NCBI RefSeq assembly: GCF_001570805.1
Contig: NZ_BCSJ01000003.1
Span: 62,001-126,000 of the forward strand
Direction of reading: 5' to 3'
Source: Brevibacterium epidermidis NBRC 14811
GTDB taxonomy: Bacteria > Actinomycetota > Actinomycetes > Actinomycetales > Brevibacteriaceae
Length of the DNA stretch: 64,000 nt
This document shows, piece after piece, positions 27,387 to 34,588 of the stretch. Position 1 is the stretch's first letter; every line of letters starts with the position of its first letter. A model generated the notes under the pieces. It made no database searches. It was given only the letters and a program-made list of their open reading frames with translations, and was not told the origin of the DNA. Position numbers and translations under genes: made by a program.

Positions 27387-28376
27387 ATGACCCTGCCAGA
27401 CCACACGAACCCGACTTCCCTCGCGTATCCCGACATCGAAGCCGCGGCGGCCCGGATCGCCGGGCAGGTCCGTCCGGTCACGGTCACCCAGCAGGGGAAC
27501 GACGGAATAGTCTTCGCCCTCGAGTTCATGCAGCACACCGGCACGTTCAAGGCCCGCGGTGCGCAGAACTTCATCCAGGCTCACCTTGCCGAAGGCACCT
27601 TCCCCGAGGCGGGAGTGACGATCGCATCGGGCGGCAACGCCGGACTCGCCTGCGCATGGGCGGCACGTGCCGCCGGTGTACCGGCGACCGTGTTCCTGCC
27701 GACCACCGCGCCGAGCGTGAAGGTCGAACGGCTGCGATCGTATGGTGCGCGAGTGGAGTTGGTCGGTTCCGAATTCGCCGAGGCGGCCGCCGCCTGCCAG
27801 GAATTCGTCGAGTCCTCCGGTGCGCTGGCCTCGCACGCCTACGACCATCCGCTCATCGCCGCCGGCGCGGGCACCTTGATGACCGAGATCCTCGAGCAGG
27901 TGCCCGATCTCGACACGGTCGTCGTCTCGGTCGGAGGCGGCGGTCTGTTCGCCGGCGTCGCGACGGCCGCGACTCATCACGGAGTGCGCACTGTCGCGGT
28001 TGAGCCGGAGAACTGCCGAGCGCTGAGTGCAGCGATCGAAGCGGGCGAACCGGTCGATGTCACGGTCGATTCGGTGGCAGCGGATTCGCTCGGAGCCCGT
28101 CGTGCCACTTCGCTGGCGCTGGAGGCGGCACGATCAGATCTGGTCACCTCGGTGCTGGTCAGCGACGACGCCATCATCGAAGCACGACAGCGACTGTGGG
28201 ACGAACACCGGCTGGCGGTCGAGCATGCGGCGGCCACGGCGTTGGCGGGAGTCAGCGGTGGTGGCAGAGGGAAGACTGCCAGCGACGGGAAGTCGCCGGG
28301 CGGTTATGTTCCGGCCGAAAAAGAGAAGGTCTGCGTCGTCCTCTGCGGGACGAACACGAGCCTCAGCGATCTCTGA
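27387..28376 (+). CDS. Threonine/serine dehydratase-like PLP enzyme
   Basis: A 329-residue fold-type II PLP protein. The Schiff-base Lys is K55 in HTGTFKARGA, the substrate loop is ASGGNAGLACAWAA, and the phosphate-binding glycine loop is VGGGGLFAG. There is no C-terminal regulatory ACT domain, so it resembles catabolic or racemase-type serine/threonine dehydratases. It may turn serine into pyruvate, which would complete the betaine-glycine-serine route, but threonine or hydroxy-aspartate are also possible. The region near residue 290 is a Gly/Lys-rich insertion. Confidence 0.78.
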   Translation: MTLPDHTNPTSLAYPDIEAAAARIAGQVRPVTVTQQGNDGIVFALEFMQHTGTFKARGAQNFIQAHLAEGTFPEAGVTIASGGNAGLACAWAARAAGVPATVFLPTTAPSVKVERLRSYGARVELVGSEFAEAAAACQEFVESSGALASHAYDHPLIAAGAGTLMTEILEQVPDLDTVVVSVGGGGLFAGVATAATHHGVRTVAVEPENCRALSAAIEAGEPVDVTVDSVAADSLGARRATSLALEAARSDLVTSVLVSDDAIIEARQRLWDEHRLAVEHAAATALAGVSGGGRGKTASDGKSPGGYVPAEKEKVCVVLCGTNTSLSDL

Positions 28377-28439
28377 ATCACGGGGACGGCCACCTCGGCG
28401 AATCGAGCGCCGGAAGTCAGCATAGTCGAACGTTGGACG

Positions 28440-28625
28440 TCAGCGCGTTCGGTCGCGGTCCTTGGACTTCAGCGAGGCCTTGATGAGGCCGAAGATCGCG
28501 AGCGCCACGACGACGGTGATGATGGCTTTAACGAGGAACCAAGCAATGGAGAACGCGACGTTGACCACCCACCACGCGATGATGATGGCGATGATCGCGC
28601 CGATGATGCTCCACACGGTACTCAT
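28440..28625 (-). CDS. Small membrane protein of unknown function
   Basis: A 61-residue protein that is almost wholly hydrophobic: two helices (about residues 3-25 and 28-50), then a basic tail (KASLKSKDRDRTR). ATG 28625 is preferred to 28631, because GAGG lies seven bases before it. I do not recognise the family. It stands alone between the dehydratase and an ABC ATPase. Confidence 0.55.
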   Translation of the reverse strand: MSTVWSIIGAIIAIIIAWWVVNVAFSIAWFLVKAIITVVVALAIFGLIKASLKSKDRDRTR

Positions 28626-28713
28626 CTTCATGCCTCAAGCCTAGGCCCGAGTGCACAGCCGTGCAATGCGCGCGGTGATCGTCCCAGCCGATCCTCAGCA
28701 CGGACGCGGTTCG

Positions 28714-29553
28714 TCAGCCGAGCGCGGCAGCGGTCCGCCCTGCACCGGTCGTCCGAGGTGCCGCACCGGACCGAACTGCGCGGGCCGACCAGCGGCGGTC
28801 GGCGAAGCCCACCTCGATCGGATGGTCGAAGGCGGCAGAGACCTGCTCGGAGGTGAGCACCTCGGCGATGGGACCGGCGGCGGTCAGTCGCCCGTCGGAG
28901 ATGAGCGCGGCGTGAGTGGTCGTCTCGGGAATCTCCTCGAGATGATGGGTGACCAGCAGCGTCGACAGCTCCGGCGAGCGCAGAGACAGGGCGTCGATGG
29001 TCTCGAGCAGCTGTTCGCGTGCGGCCACGTCGAGTCCGGTGGTCGGCTCGTCGAAGAGCAGCAGCTGTGGTTCGGCGATGAGCGACCGGGCGACGAGCGC
29101 ACGCCCGCGCTCCCCCTGTGACAGCACCTTCCACCCGGCGTCGGCGCGGGACGTCAGTCCCACCTCGGCGATCTGGGCATCGGCCTTCACGACATCCTCA
29201 GGCGCGGGCTCCCACCGCATGGGACGTTCGACGGTGCCGGTCAGCCCGGTGAGGACGACCTCGCGGACGGTGAGGTTCGACCGCAGCGGATGACGTGGAT
29301 TGACGTGACCGATGAGGCGGCGCAGCGCGGCGAGCTCGACCCGACCCATGCGTGATCCGAGGATATCCACGGTGCCCGAGGTCGGGAACACCTGCGCCGA
29401 GGCGAAGCTCAGCAGCGTGGACTTCCCCGCCCCGTTCGGACCGATGAGCACCCAGTGCTCGCCGGCACTGACAAGCAGATCGATGCCGTGGAGTATCTGC
29501 GTCTGCCCACGCCGGAATGTCACATCAGCGATATCGAGGACGGTCTTGGCCAC
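28714..29553 (-). CDS. ABC transporter ATP-binding protein, no permease nearby
   Basis: A 279-residue ABC ATPase. Walker A is GPNGAGKST, the signature is LSQGERGRALVARSL, Walker B is LLLFDEPTTGLD, and the switch His is in LLVTHHLEEIP. The sequence around MRWEPAPEDV and HHLEEIP resembles the ModF/YlmA-like group of single ATPases, often found without a permease. The last 25 residues are Gly/Ala/Arg-rich and disordered. Substrate unknown. Confidence 0.8.
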   Translation of the reverse strand: MAKTVLDIADVTFRRGQTQILHGIDLLVSAGEHWVLIGPNGAGKSTLLSFASAQVFPTSGTVDILGSRMGRVELAALRRLIGHVNPRHPLRSNLTVREVVLTGLTGTVERPMRWEPAPEDVVKADAQIAEVGLTSRADAGWKVLSQGERGRALVARSLIAEPQLLLFDEPTTGLDVAAREQLLETIDALSLRSPELSTLLVTHHLEEIPETTTHAALISDGRLTAAGPIAEVLTSEQVSAAFDHPIEVGFADRRWSARAVRSGAAPRTTGAGRTAAALG

Positions 29554-29738
29554 GCCTCACTCACCTCTCGCGGACCCGCACGGTCCAGTTGATCCATGCG
29601 CCCCGCCTTCGGGCAGGGCGAATCCGAGTCTAGGCGCGGATGTCGCCGAGGCGGTCCTCGCCGATCGATACCGAGTTCCACATCCTGGGTCACGGTGGCA
29701 CCCCGCAGGCGACGACGGCAACGGGCCATAATGGAGTC

Positions 29739-30662
29739 ATGCACAACGCCGCCGATTCGAATGAGGACCTCCGCGAGGAGTATCGCATCAAGATGCGCGG
29801 TCGGCTCCTGCGCCGGTCCGCTTCGTTCAATGTCGCCCACGCCGTCGACAGCCTCGAACCGGGCACCGGCGCTCAGAGCATCCAACGCGCGCTGACGCTG
29901 CTCAACCTCGTCGGCCTCATCGCCGGGGAGCGGCGCGAAGGCGCGAGCCTGTCCGAGCTCGCCTCGATCAGCGGCCGCCCGAAAGCCAGCGTCCACCGCA
30001 TGCTCCAGGCGCTCATCGCCATGGGATACGTCGAACGCCTCGAGGAGGGCGGGTACCGCCTCGGCGTGCAGTCGCAGATCCTCGGTCAACTGGCTCAGAA
30101 ATCGGTGGATCCGCTGGTCACGGAGTCGGAGTCGAGCCTGATGCGCTTGGCCGAGCTCAGCCAGGACACCGTCTTCCTCACCCTGCGCACGGGCAGCTAT
30201 TCGATCTGCGCCCGCCGCGAGGAGGGCTTCGGTGAGATCTTCAACAACGCCCTGTCCGTGGGCGACCGTCACCCATTGGGCATCGGCGCCGGATCGCTGG
30301 CGATCCTCTCCGAGCTCTCCCCCGCCGAGGCGGACGCCCAGTTCGAGGCCAACGCCGAGATCCTCGCCGAGAGGTATCCGAAGGTCTCCGTTCCGCATCT
30401 GCGTGACATCATCGATCAGGCCCGCATCGACGGATTCGTCCACAATCCCGGGCTCTTCGCCAAGGGGTCGTGGGCAGTGGCGGTTCCGCTGCGCATCCGC
30501 GGATCGCGGCCGCGTGCGGCCCTGTCGATCGCCTCGATCGCCGACCGTGTCACCGGTTCCCGGGTCGAACGTCTCGTCGCTCTGCTGCGCCGGGAGGCGA
30601 AGGCCATCGCCGAGGCGCTGAGTTCGCAGACCGACCTCACCCCTGACTCCGGCGACCTCTGA
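29739..30662 (+). CDS. IclR-family transcriptional regulator
   Basis: A 307-residue IclR regulator with an N-terminal extension of about 45 residues. The winged helix is at about 50-110 (QSIQRALTLLNLVGLIAG and ISGRPKASVHRMLQALIAMGY). The effector domain follows, with GSYSICARREEG and LSVGDRHPLGIGAGSLAIL. ATG 29739 is the likely start, although its GGAG is only two bases away; the frame is open further upstream. It is divergent from the ABC ATPase; one CCGAGGCGG copy lies in the shared 185-bp promoter region. Target genes are not evident. Confidence 0.82.
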   Translation: MHNAADSNEDLREEYRIKMRGRLLRRSASFNVAHAVDSLEPGTGAQSIQRALTLLNLVGLIAGERREGASLSELASISGRPKASVHRMLQALIAMGYVERLEEGGYRLGVQSQILGQLAQKSVDPLVTESESSLMRLAELSQDTVFLTLRTGSYSICARREEGFGEIFNNALSVGDRHPLGIGAGSLAILSELSPAEADAQFEANAEILAERYPKVSVPHLRDIIDQARIDGFVHNPGLFAKGSWAVAVPLRIRGSRPRAALSIASIADRVTGSRVERLVALLRREAKAIAEALSSQTDLTPDSGDL

Positions 30663-30690
30663 GGCGGCCTTTGTTCCCCTCGCGCATGAC

Positions 30691-30750
30691 TCCTGCGGGC
30701 GGATCCACCTCGAAATCCGCTATTGGATCGAGACGGATCCACCCGCAGGA
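30691..30750. repeat. Long hairpin after the IclR gene
   Basis: TCCTGCGGGCGGATCC and GGATCCACCCGCAGGA pair over 16 bp with one C-A mismatch. The 28-bp interior folds again (CTCG/CGAG and ATCC/GGAT). It stands 29 bp after the IclR stop with no T run. It may be a terminator, but its size and second internal stem are unusual. Confidence 0.6.
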
Positions 30751-30792
30751 AGCGCCGATCTGCTTACATGCGCACGGGGTCTGACCTCCTGG

Positions 30793-30896
30793 TAGCCTGA
30801 CCACTAGCAACGTCGGGCTCCCGGTTCCCGAGTCACCACGTGACTGGCTGGCCCCAGAGCTGACGACCCCCAGGTGTTGCCGCGGCAGCCTGGGGG
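30793..30896 (+). ncRNA. Candidate structured small RNA or leader ending in a terminator hairpin
   Basis: A TAGCCT hexamer (30793-30798) could be a -10. Downstream, CGTCGGGCTC (30811-30820) pairs imperfectly with GAGCTGACG (30857-30865), enclosing a perfect hairpin AGTCAC/GTGACT (30831-30845). The stretch ends in CCCCCAGG/CCTGGGGG (30867-30896), with an inner TGC/GCA stem. This fits a 100-nt RNA with its own terminator, or an attenuator for the dehydrogenase gene at 30959. I do not recognise an Rfam family. The 297-bp gap holds no other gene. Confidence 0.4.
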
Positions 30897-30958
30897 CGCT
30901 TCGTACTCACCCCGGGTCCGGCTCCAGCGCACTGCGCGAACTCCGGTAGCGTGAGGGC

Positions 30959-31942
30959 ATGCCGGAGACTCCTGATGCCACGACCGTGTCCCTGACGATT
31001 CCCGAACTGCGTGAATTGTGCATTGCAGCGATCACCGCTGCCGGTGGGTCACCCGCGCTGGCGCAGTCTCTGGCCGAGGCGACCGTAGCGGCCGAGCGAC
31101 GGGGCAAGACCGCAGTGGGCACGGCGCATCTCTTCGATTACCTCGACGGCCTTGAGGCCGGCCGCATCAACGGGCAGGCGCAGCCGAAAGTGACGAACAA
31201 ACTGCCCGCAGCGCACCACGTCGACGCCGACCGCGGCACCGCGCAGCTCGCCTTCGATGCAGCCTTCGACGACTTCGCCTCGTCCGCCGAATCGCTCGGC
31301 ATCTCCGTCCTCAACATCGCCAACGCCTTCACCGCCGGAGAGCTCGGCTGCTATACGACGCGGCTCGCCGAACGGGGCCTGGTGGCGTTTGCCGGGGCCA
31401 ACTCACCGGCGCTGATGTCGCTGTTCGGCACACCGGGCTCGGCGACCGGAACGAACCCGTTCTCGTTCGCCGTTCCCCATAACGGTGGCCCGCGCATGTT
31501 CGATCAGGCGACCAGCGCCACCGCGTGGGTCACCGTCCGCAACGCCGCCGACCGGGGAGAGACGATCCCCGACGGATGGGCCCTCGCACCCGACGGGGCG
31601 GCCACGAACGATGCCGGGGCCGCCCTCGCCGGTTCCCTGCTGCCGTTCGGCGGGGTCAAAGGCAGCAATGTCGCGCTCATGATCGAACTCCTCGCCGTCC
31701 ACGGCGGGGGCCGCTTCTCCGTCGACGCACCCGCCTTCGACTCGGGTCAGGAGAGCCCGGGCACGGGACTGTTCGTCATCGCGATCGCGGCCGATGCCTT
31801 CGACCCTGGCTATTCGCAGCGGGTCGCCGAGCATCTTGACCGTCTGCACGCACGGTTCGGCTTCGACTTCGGCCGCAAACGCAGCCTCGAGGTCGTCGAG
31901 CTGCCGGAGGAACTCCACTCGGTGCTCCTCAGCCGCGCCTGA
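30959..31942 (+). CDS. Ldh_2-family (malate/L-lactate/imino-acid) dehydrogenase
   Basis: A 327-residue NAD(P)H-dependent oxidoreductase of the type 2 malate/L-lactate dehydrogenase family. Family landmarks are TAHLFDYLDGLEAGRING, ANSPALMSLFGTPGSATGTNP and LLPFGGVKGSNVALMIELL. Members reduce 2-oxoacids, ureidoglycolate or cyclic imino acids (piperideine- or pyrroline-2-carboxylate). The possible imino-acid role would fit an amine-degrading strain, but no proline-type genes are adjacent. The candidate leader RNA stands directly upstream and hairpin element A directly downstream. Confidence 0.8.
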   Translation: MPETPDATTVSLTIPELRELCIAAITAAGGSPALAQSLAEATVAAERRGKTAVGTAHLFDYLDGLEAGRINGQAQPKVTNKLPAAHHVDADRGTAQLAFDAAFDDFASSAESLGISVLNIANAFTAGELGCYTTRLAERGLVAFAGANSPALMSLFGTPGSATGTNPFSFAVPHNGGPRMFDQATSATAWVTVRNAADRGETIPDGWALAPDGAATNDAGAALAGSLLPFGGVKGSNVALMIELLAVHGGGRFSVDAPAFDSGQESPGTGLFVIAIAADAFDPGYSQRVAEHLDRLHARFGFDFGRKRSLEVVELPEELHSVLLSRA

Positions 31943-31946
31943 GCTT

Positions 31947-32020
31947 CACCGACCGCTCGAGTTGCCGTCGACCTCGCACCGCATAACTCGGTACAGCGAC
32001 GGTAACTCGAACGGTCAGTG
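31947..32020. repeat. Extragenic hairpin element, copy A
   Basis: Two 24-bp arms (31947-31970 and 31997-32020) match at 21 positions plus one G-T pair. They enclose a 26-bp centre with its own ACCG/CGGT stem around CATAACT. Copy B at 32873 has the same plan, identical centre length and compensatory arm changes (GAGTT/AACTC here, AGGTT/AACCT there). It starts 4 bp after the dehydrogenase stop. Confidence 0.7.
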
Positions 32021-32129
32021 GGCACGACCGACGCTTGAGTGCGCAGTCGGTGCGTACGTATTTGGAACAGCCAGAGCGGTCGCACCTTCCCAGAAATCGG
32101 CCGACCGGAATGGGCTCAGCGACCGGCCC

Positions 32130-32798
32130 TCAGGCCCCTAGACCGGCACGGATGCGGCGGACGGCGTCGTCGAAAGACTCCCCGGTCACCTCGGCGGCCG
32201 CCCCCGGATCACCGGCGTCGACGGCATCCATGAGTCGGCGCTGGTGCTTGAGCAACGGCGCCTTGGCGTCGGCCGAGATCTCCCGCCTGGCACCGACGAG
32301 TTTGTACGCCCGGCAGCGCAGCCACAGGGTCCGGATCGTCTCAACGAGGACGGGATTGCCCGAGGCGGAATATATCGTCGCGAGCAGCTCTTCGTCGTGG
32401 TCGAGATACTCTGAGGCATCGCCGGAGTCGAGAGCCGCCTCCATCGCCGCGAACTCCTCATCGAGCCGCGCCCGGCCCGCCCCATCGAGCTTCTGCGCGC
32501 CCTGGACCGTCGCTTCGACCTCGAGGATGCGACGCACCGAATAGATCTGCAGCAGCTCCTCGGCGGTGAATTCCTTGACCACGGCCCCGCGGTGCGGGCT
32601 GGTCTCGACGAGCCCGACCTCCTCGAGTCGGGCCAGCGACTCCCGCACGGGCATGACGCTTGTACCCAGGGACGCCGCGAGCTGGCGGATCCGCAGTCGA
32701 TCTCCACTGCGATATTCGCCGGAGAGGATGCTCGCCTGCAGCGCTTCGAACACTTGGTCGCCGATGCGCGGGCCGATCTCGGTCTGGGTCTCGCTCAT
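32130..32798 (-). CDS. GntR-family regulator (FCD subfamily)
   Basis: A 222-residue GntR protein. The winged helix is at about 10-75 (YRSGDRLRIRQLAASLGTSV and PVRESLARLEEVGLVE). The all-helical FCD domain follows, with the metal-ligand pattern Asp-His-His spread through LDHDEELL, LWLRCRAY and LLKHQRRLMDAV. FCD regulators sense small carboxylates. It is convergent with the Ldh_2 gene, which it may control, and is flanked on both sides by the related hairpin elements A and B. Confidence 0.85.
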   Translation of the reverse strand: MSETQTEIGPRIGDQVFEALQASILSGEYRSGDRLRIRQLAASLGTSVMPVRESLARLEEVGLVETSPHRGAVVKEFTAEELLQIYSVRRILEVEATVQGAQKLDGAGRARLDEEFAAMEAALDSGDASEYLDHDEELLATIYSASGNPVLVETIRTLWLRCRAYKLVGARREISADAKAPLLKHQRRLMDAVDAGDPGAAAEVTGESFDDAVRRIRAGLGA

Positions 32799-32872
32799 AG
32801 TCGACAGTCTATCCACGCCGAGGCAGCAAGCAGCCCCTTCAATGAGCTCAGTCCCACGGCGCCGTGGATACG

Positions 32873-32942
32873 CCGACCGCTCAGGTTGCCGTCGACCGCT
32901 CGCCGCATAACGCGGTACAGCGACGGCAACCTGAGCGGTCGG
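32873..32942. repeat. Extragenic hairpin element, copy B
   Basis: Arms at 32873-32894 and 32921-32942 are a perfect 22-bp inverted repeat. They enclose a 26-bp centre with CCGC/GCGG around ATAAC. It is the sister of copy A. A separate perfect 14-bp palindrome, CCACGGCGCCGTGG (32854-32867), stands just before it. It lies in the 157-bp gap between the GntR promoter and the purU stop, 13 bp from the latter. Confidence 0.75.
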
Positions 32943-32955
32943 TGCGAAAGCGGTT

Positions 32956-33810
32956 CTAGCGCAGGACGACGGTCCTCTTGCCCGAGAGGAACACACGTCC
33001 GTCGCAGTGCCACTTCACGGCATTGGACAGCGCCTTGCATTCTGCGTCGCGACCGGCGGCCACGAGGTCCTCGGGAGTGAAGGCATGGTCGACCTCGACG
33101 AGCTGCTGAGCGATGATCGGCCCCTCGTCGAGTTCGGAGTTGACGAAGTGCGCGGTCGCCCCGACGGTCTTCACTCCGCGCTCCCACGCCTGGTGGTAGG
33201 GCTTCGCGCCCTTGAAGGACGGCAGGAACGAGTGGTGGATGTTGATGGCCCGTCCTGTGAGCTCGCGGGCGAGGTCGTCGGAGAGGATCTGCATATAGCG
33301 GGCGAGCACCACGAGGTCGACCTCGAAGCGGTCGACGAGTTCGAGCAGCTTCGCCTCGGCCTCGGGCTTCGTCTCCTTCGTCACGGGGATCCGGAAGAAG
33401 GGGATGTGGTGCCATTCGACGAGCTCACGATGGTCAGGGTGGTTCGACACGACTGCGGCGATCTCGATCGGCAGCTCGCCGACCCGGGCGCGGAAGAGCA
33501 GGTCGTTGAGGCAGTGCTCGAACTTCGAGACCATGATGAGCACCCGCCGCTTCTGCCCCTGCGGCCACAGCTGCCAAGTCGCTCCGAACTCCTCGCCGAT
33601 CGCTTCGAAGTCGGTCCGCAGAGCCTCGACACCATTGCCGGGCTCGTCGGAGACGCTGAAGTCGATGCGCAGGAACAGCTGCTGGGTCGACTGGTCGTCG
33701 AACTGTTTGAGTTCCTTGATGTCTCCGCCGTGTGTGAGCAGGGCACCGGTCACGGCATGCGTGATTCCGGGGCGCTCGGCGCATTCGAGGGTGAAGATGT
33801 AGTCCTGCAT
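32956..33810 (-). CDS. purU: Formyltetrahydrofolate deformylase PurU
   Basis: A 284-residue protein. The N-terminal ACT domain (about 1-85) starts YIFTLECAERPGITHAVTG. The C-terminal formyltransferase domain has the catalytic Asn-His-Asp set in INIHHSFLPSF, GATAHFV and LDEGPII. It hydrolyses 10-formyl-THF to formate and THF. Just downstream of sarcosine oxidase it would recycle THF loaded with methyl-derived carbon. A 91-bp gap separates it from soxG. The frame is open further upstream, but homology begins at ATG 33810; the binding site is weak. Confidence 0.92.
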   Translation of the reverse strand: MQDYIFTLECAERPGITHAVTGALLTHGGDIKELKQFDDQSTQQLFLRIDFSVSDEPGNGVEALRTDFEAIGEEFGATWQLWPQGQKRRVLIMVSKFEHCLNDLLFRARVGELPIEIAAVVSNHPDHRELVEWHHIPFFRIPVTKETKPEAEAKLLELVDRFEVDLVVLARYMQILSDDLARELTGRAINIHHSFLPSFKGAKPYHQAWERGVKTVGATAHFVNSELDEGPIIAQQLVEVDHAFTPEDLVAAGRDAECKALSNAVKWHCDGRVFLSGKRTVVLR

Positions 33811-33901
33811 GTCCGTATCTTTCTGTCTGTGGGGCGAAGTCCCGGTGTCCCAGTCTGCCGCATAATGGCGATCGGCATCGGCACGGTCGACCGGTCGTAG
33901 C

Positions 33902-34588
33902 TCATTCGGTGAGGAACTCCGCCATTCCGTCGAGCAGCCAGCGGACCGTGAAGTCCGCGAAGCTCGCCCGCGGGTAGACGCGGTACGTGTCCTCACCGCT
34001 GTGGTGAAGGATGACCGGCACGGGACCCAGAGAGGTGACGATCGCGGATCCGAGGCCGAAGGCGCGGGGGTGGAGATCCGCGCGGCAGCTCTTCTCGAGC
34101 ACGTCCCGGGCCTTCTCCCCGGTGAGTTCGAGGATCGTCCGGTTAGCTGAGAGATCGACGGCCTGTCCGGGCAGTCCCTCGAGTCCCGCCTCGGCGACGA
34201 TCGTCTCGCCGGGCTGCTGGCAGCGGGAGACGTCGACGGCAAGGAATTCGTCGGGGCTCAGCCACAGCACGTGCTGAGCCGCCGGATCACCGGTGACTTC
34301 GCCGACGCTGCGCGGCAGACTGAGACCGAACGTGTCCTCGAGTGACTTCCACGATGCGGAGTCCGGCTGTGCCCTCAGGCCGATCTGCACCGTGAAGGGC
34401 AGTTCGCGCAGGCCGACGCTGCGGCCGCCGGCGGCAGTCGCCTCGGACATCAGCCCGGCCAGGTGCGCGGCCGGTGAAACCCGCAGGTCATCGAGTCCGC
34501 TCGACCCGGTGCCCGCGTGGGCAGCCTGCGTCTCAGCGGTCGAGGGGGACTGTGCCGTCGCAGGGGTGGAGTAGGTGGTGTCAGCCAT
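33902..34588 (-). CDS. soxG: Sarcosine oxidase gamma subunit
   Basis: A 228-residue gamma subunit. The family core begins near residue 60 ([13 protein letters not shown]) and includes [26 protein letters not shown] and [10 protein letters not shown]. The N-terminal 30 residues are a Thr/Ala/Ser-rich extension. SoxG completes the heterotetramer and may help assemble its cofactors. Its ATG overlaps the last eight bases of soxA. Confidence 0.92.
   Translation of the reverse strand: MADTTYSTPATAQSPSTAETQAAHAGTGSSGLDDLRVSPAAHLAGLMSEATAAGGRSVGLRELPFTVQIGLRAQPDSASWKSLEDTFGLSLPRSVGEVTGDPAAQHVLWLSPDEFLAVDVSRCQQPGETIVAEAGLEGLPGQAVDLSANRTILELTGEKARDVLEKSCRADLHPRAFGLGSAIVTSLGPVPVILHHSGEDTYRVYPRASFADFTVRWLLDGMAEFLTE

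Noticed and set aside
30766..30798. A ten-codon frame that could be a leader peptide before the dehydrogenase
   Set aside because: It has no run of one amino acid codon and no clear ribosome site, so attenuation by translation is not supported.
32130..32798. A transposon carrying the GntR gene between hairpin copies A and B
   Set aside because: There is no transposase, the elements differ in sequence, and no target duplication is visible; kept only as a possibility in the finding on the elements.
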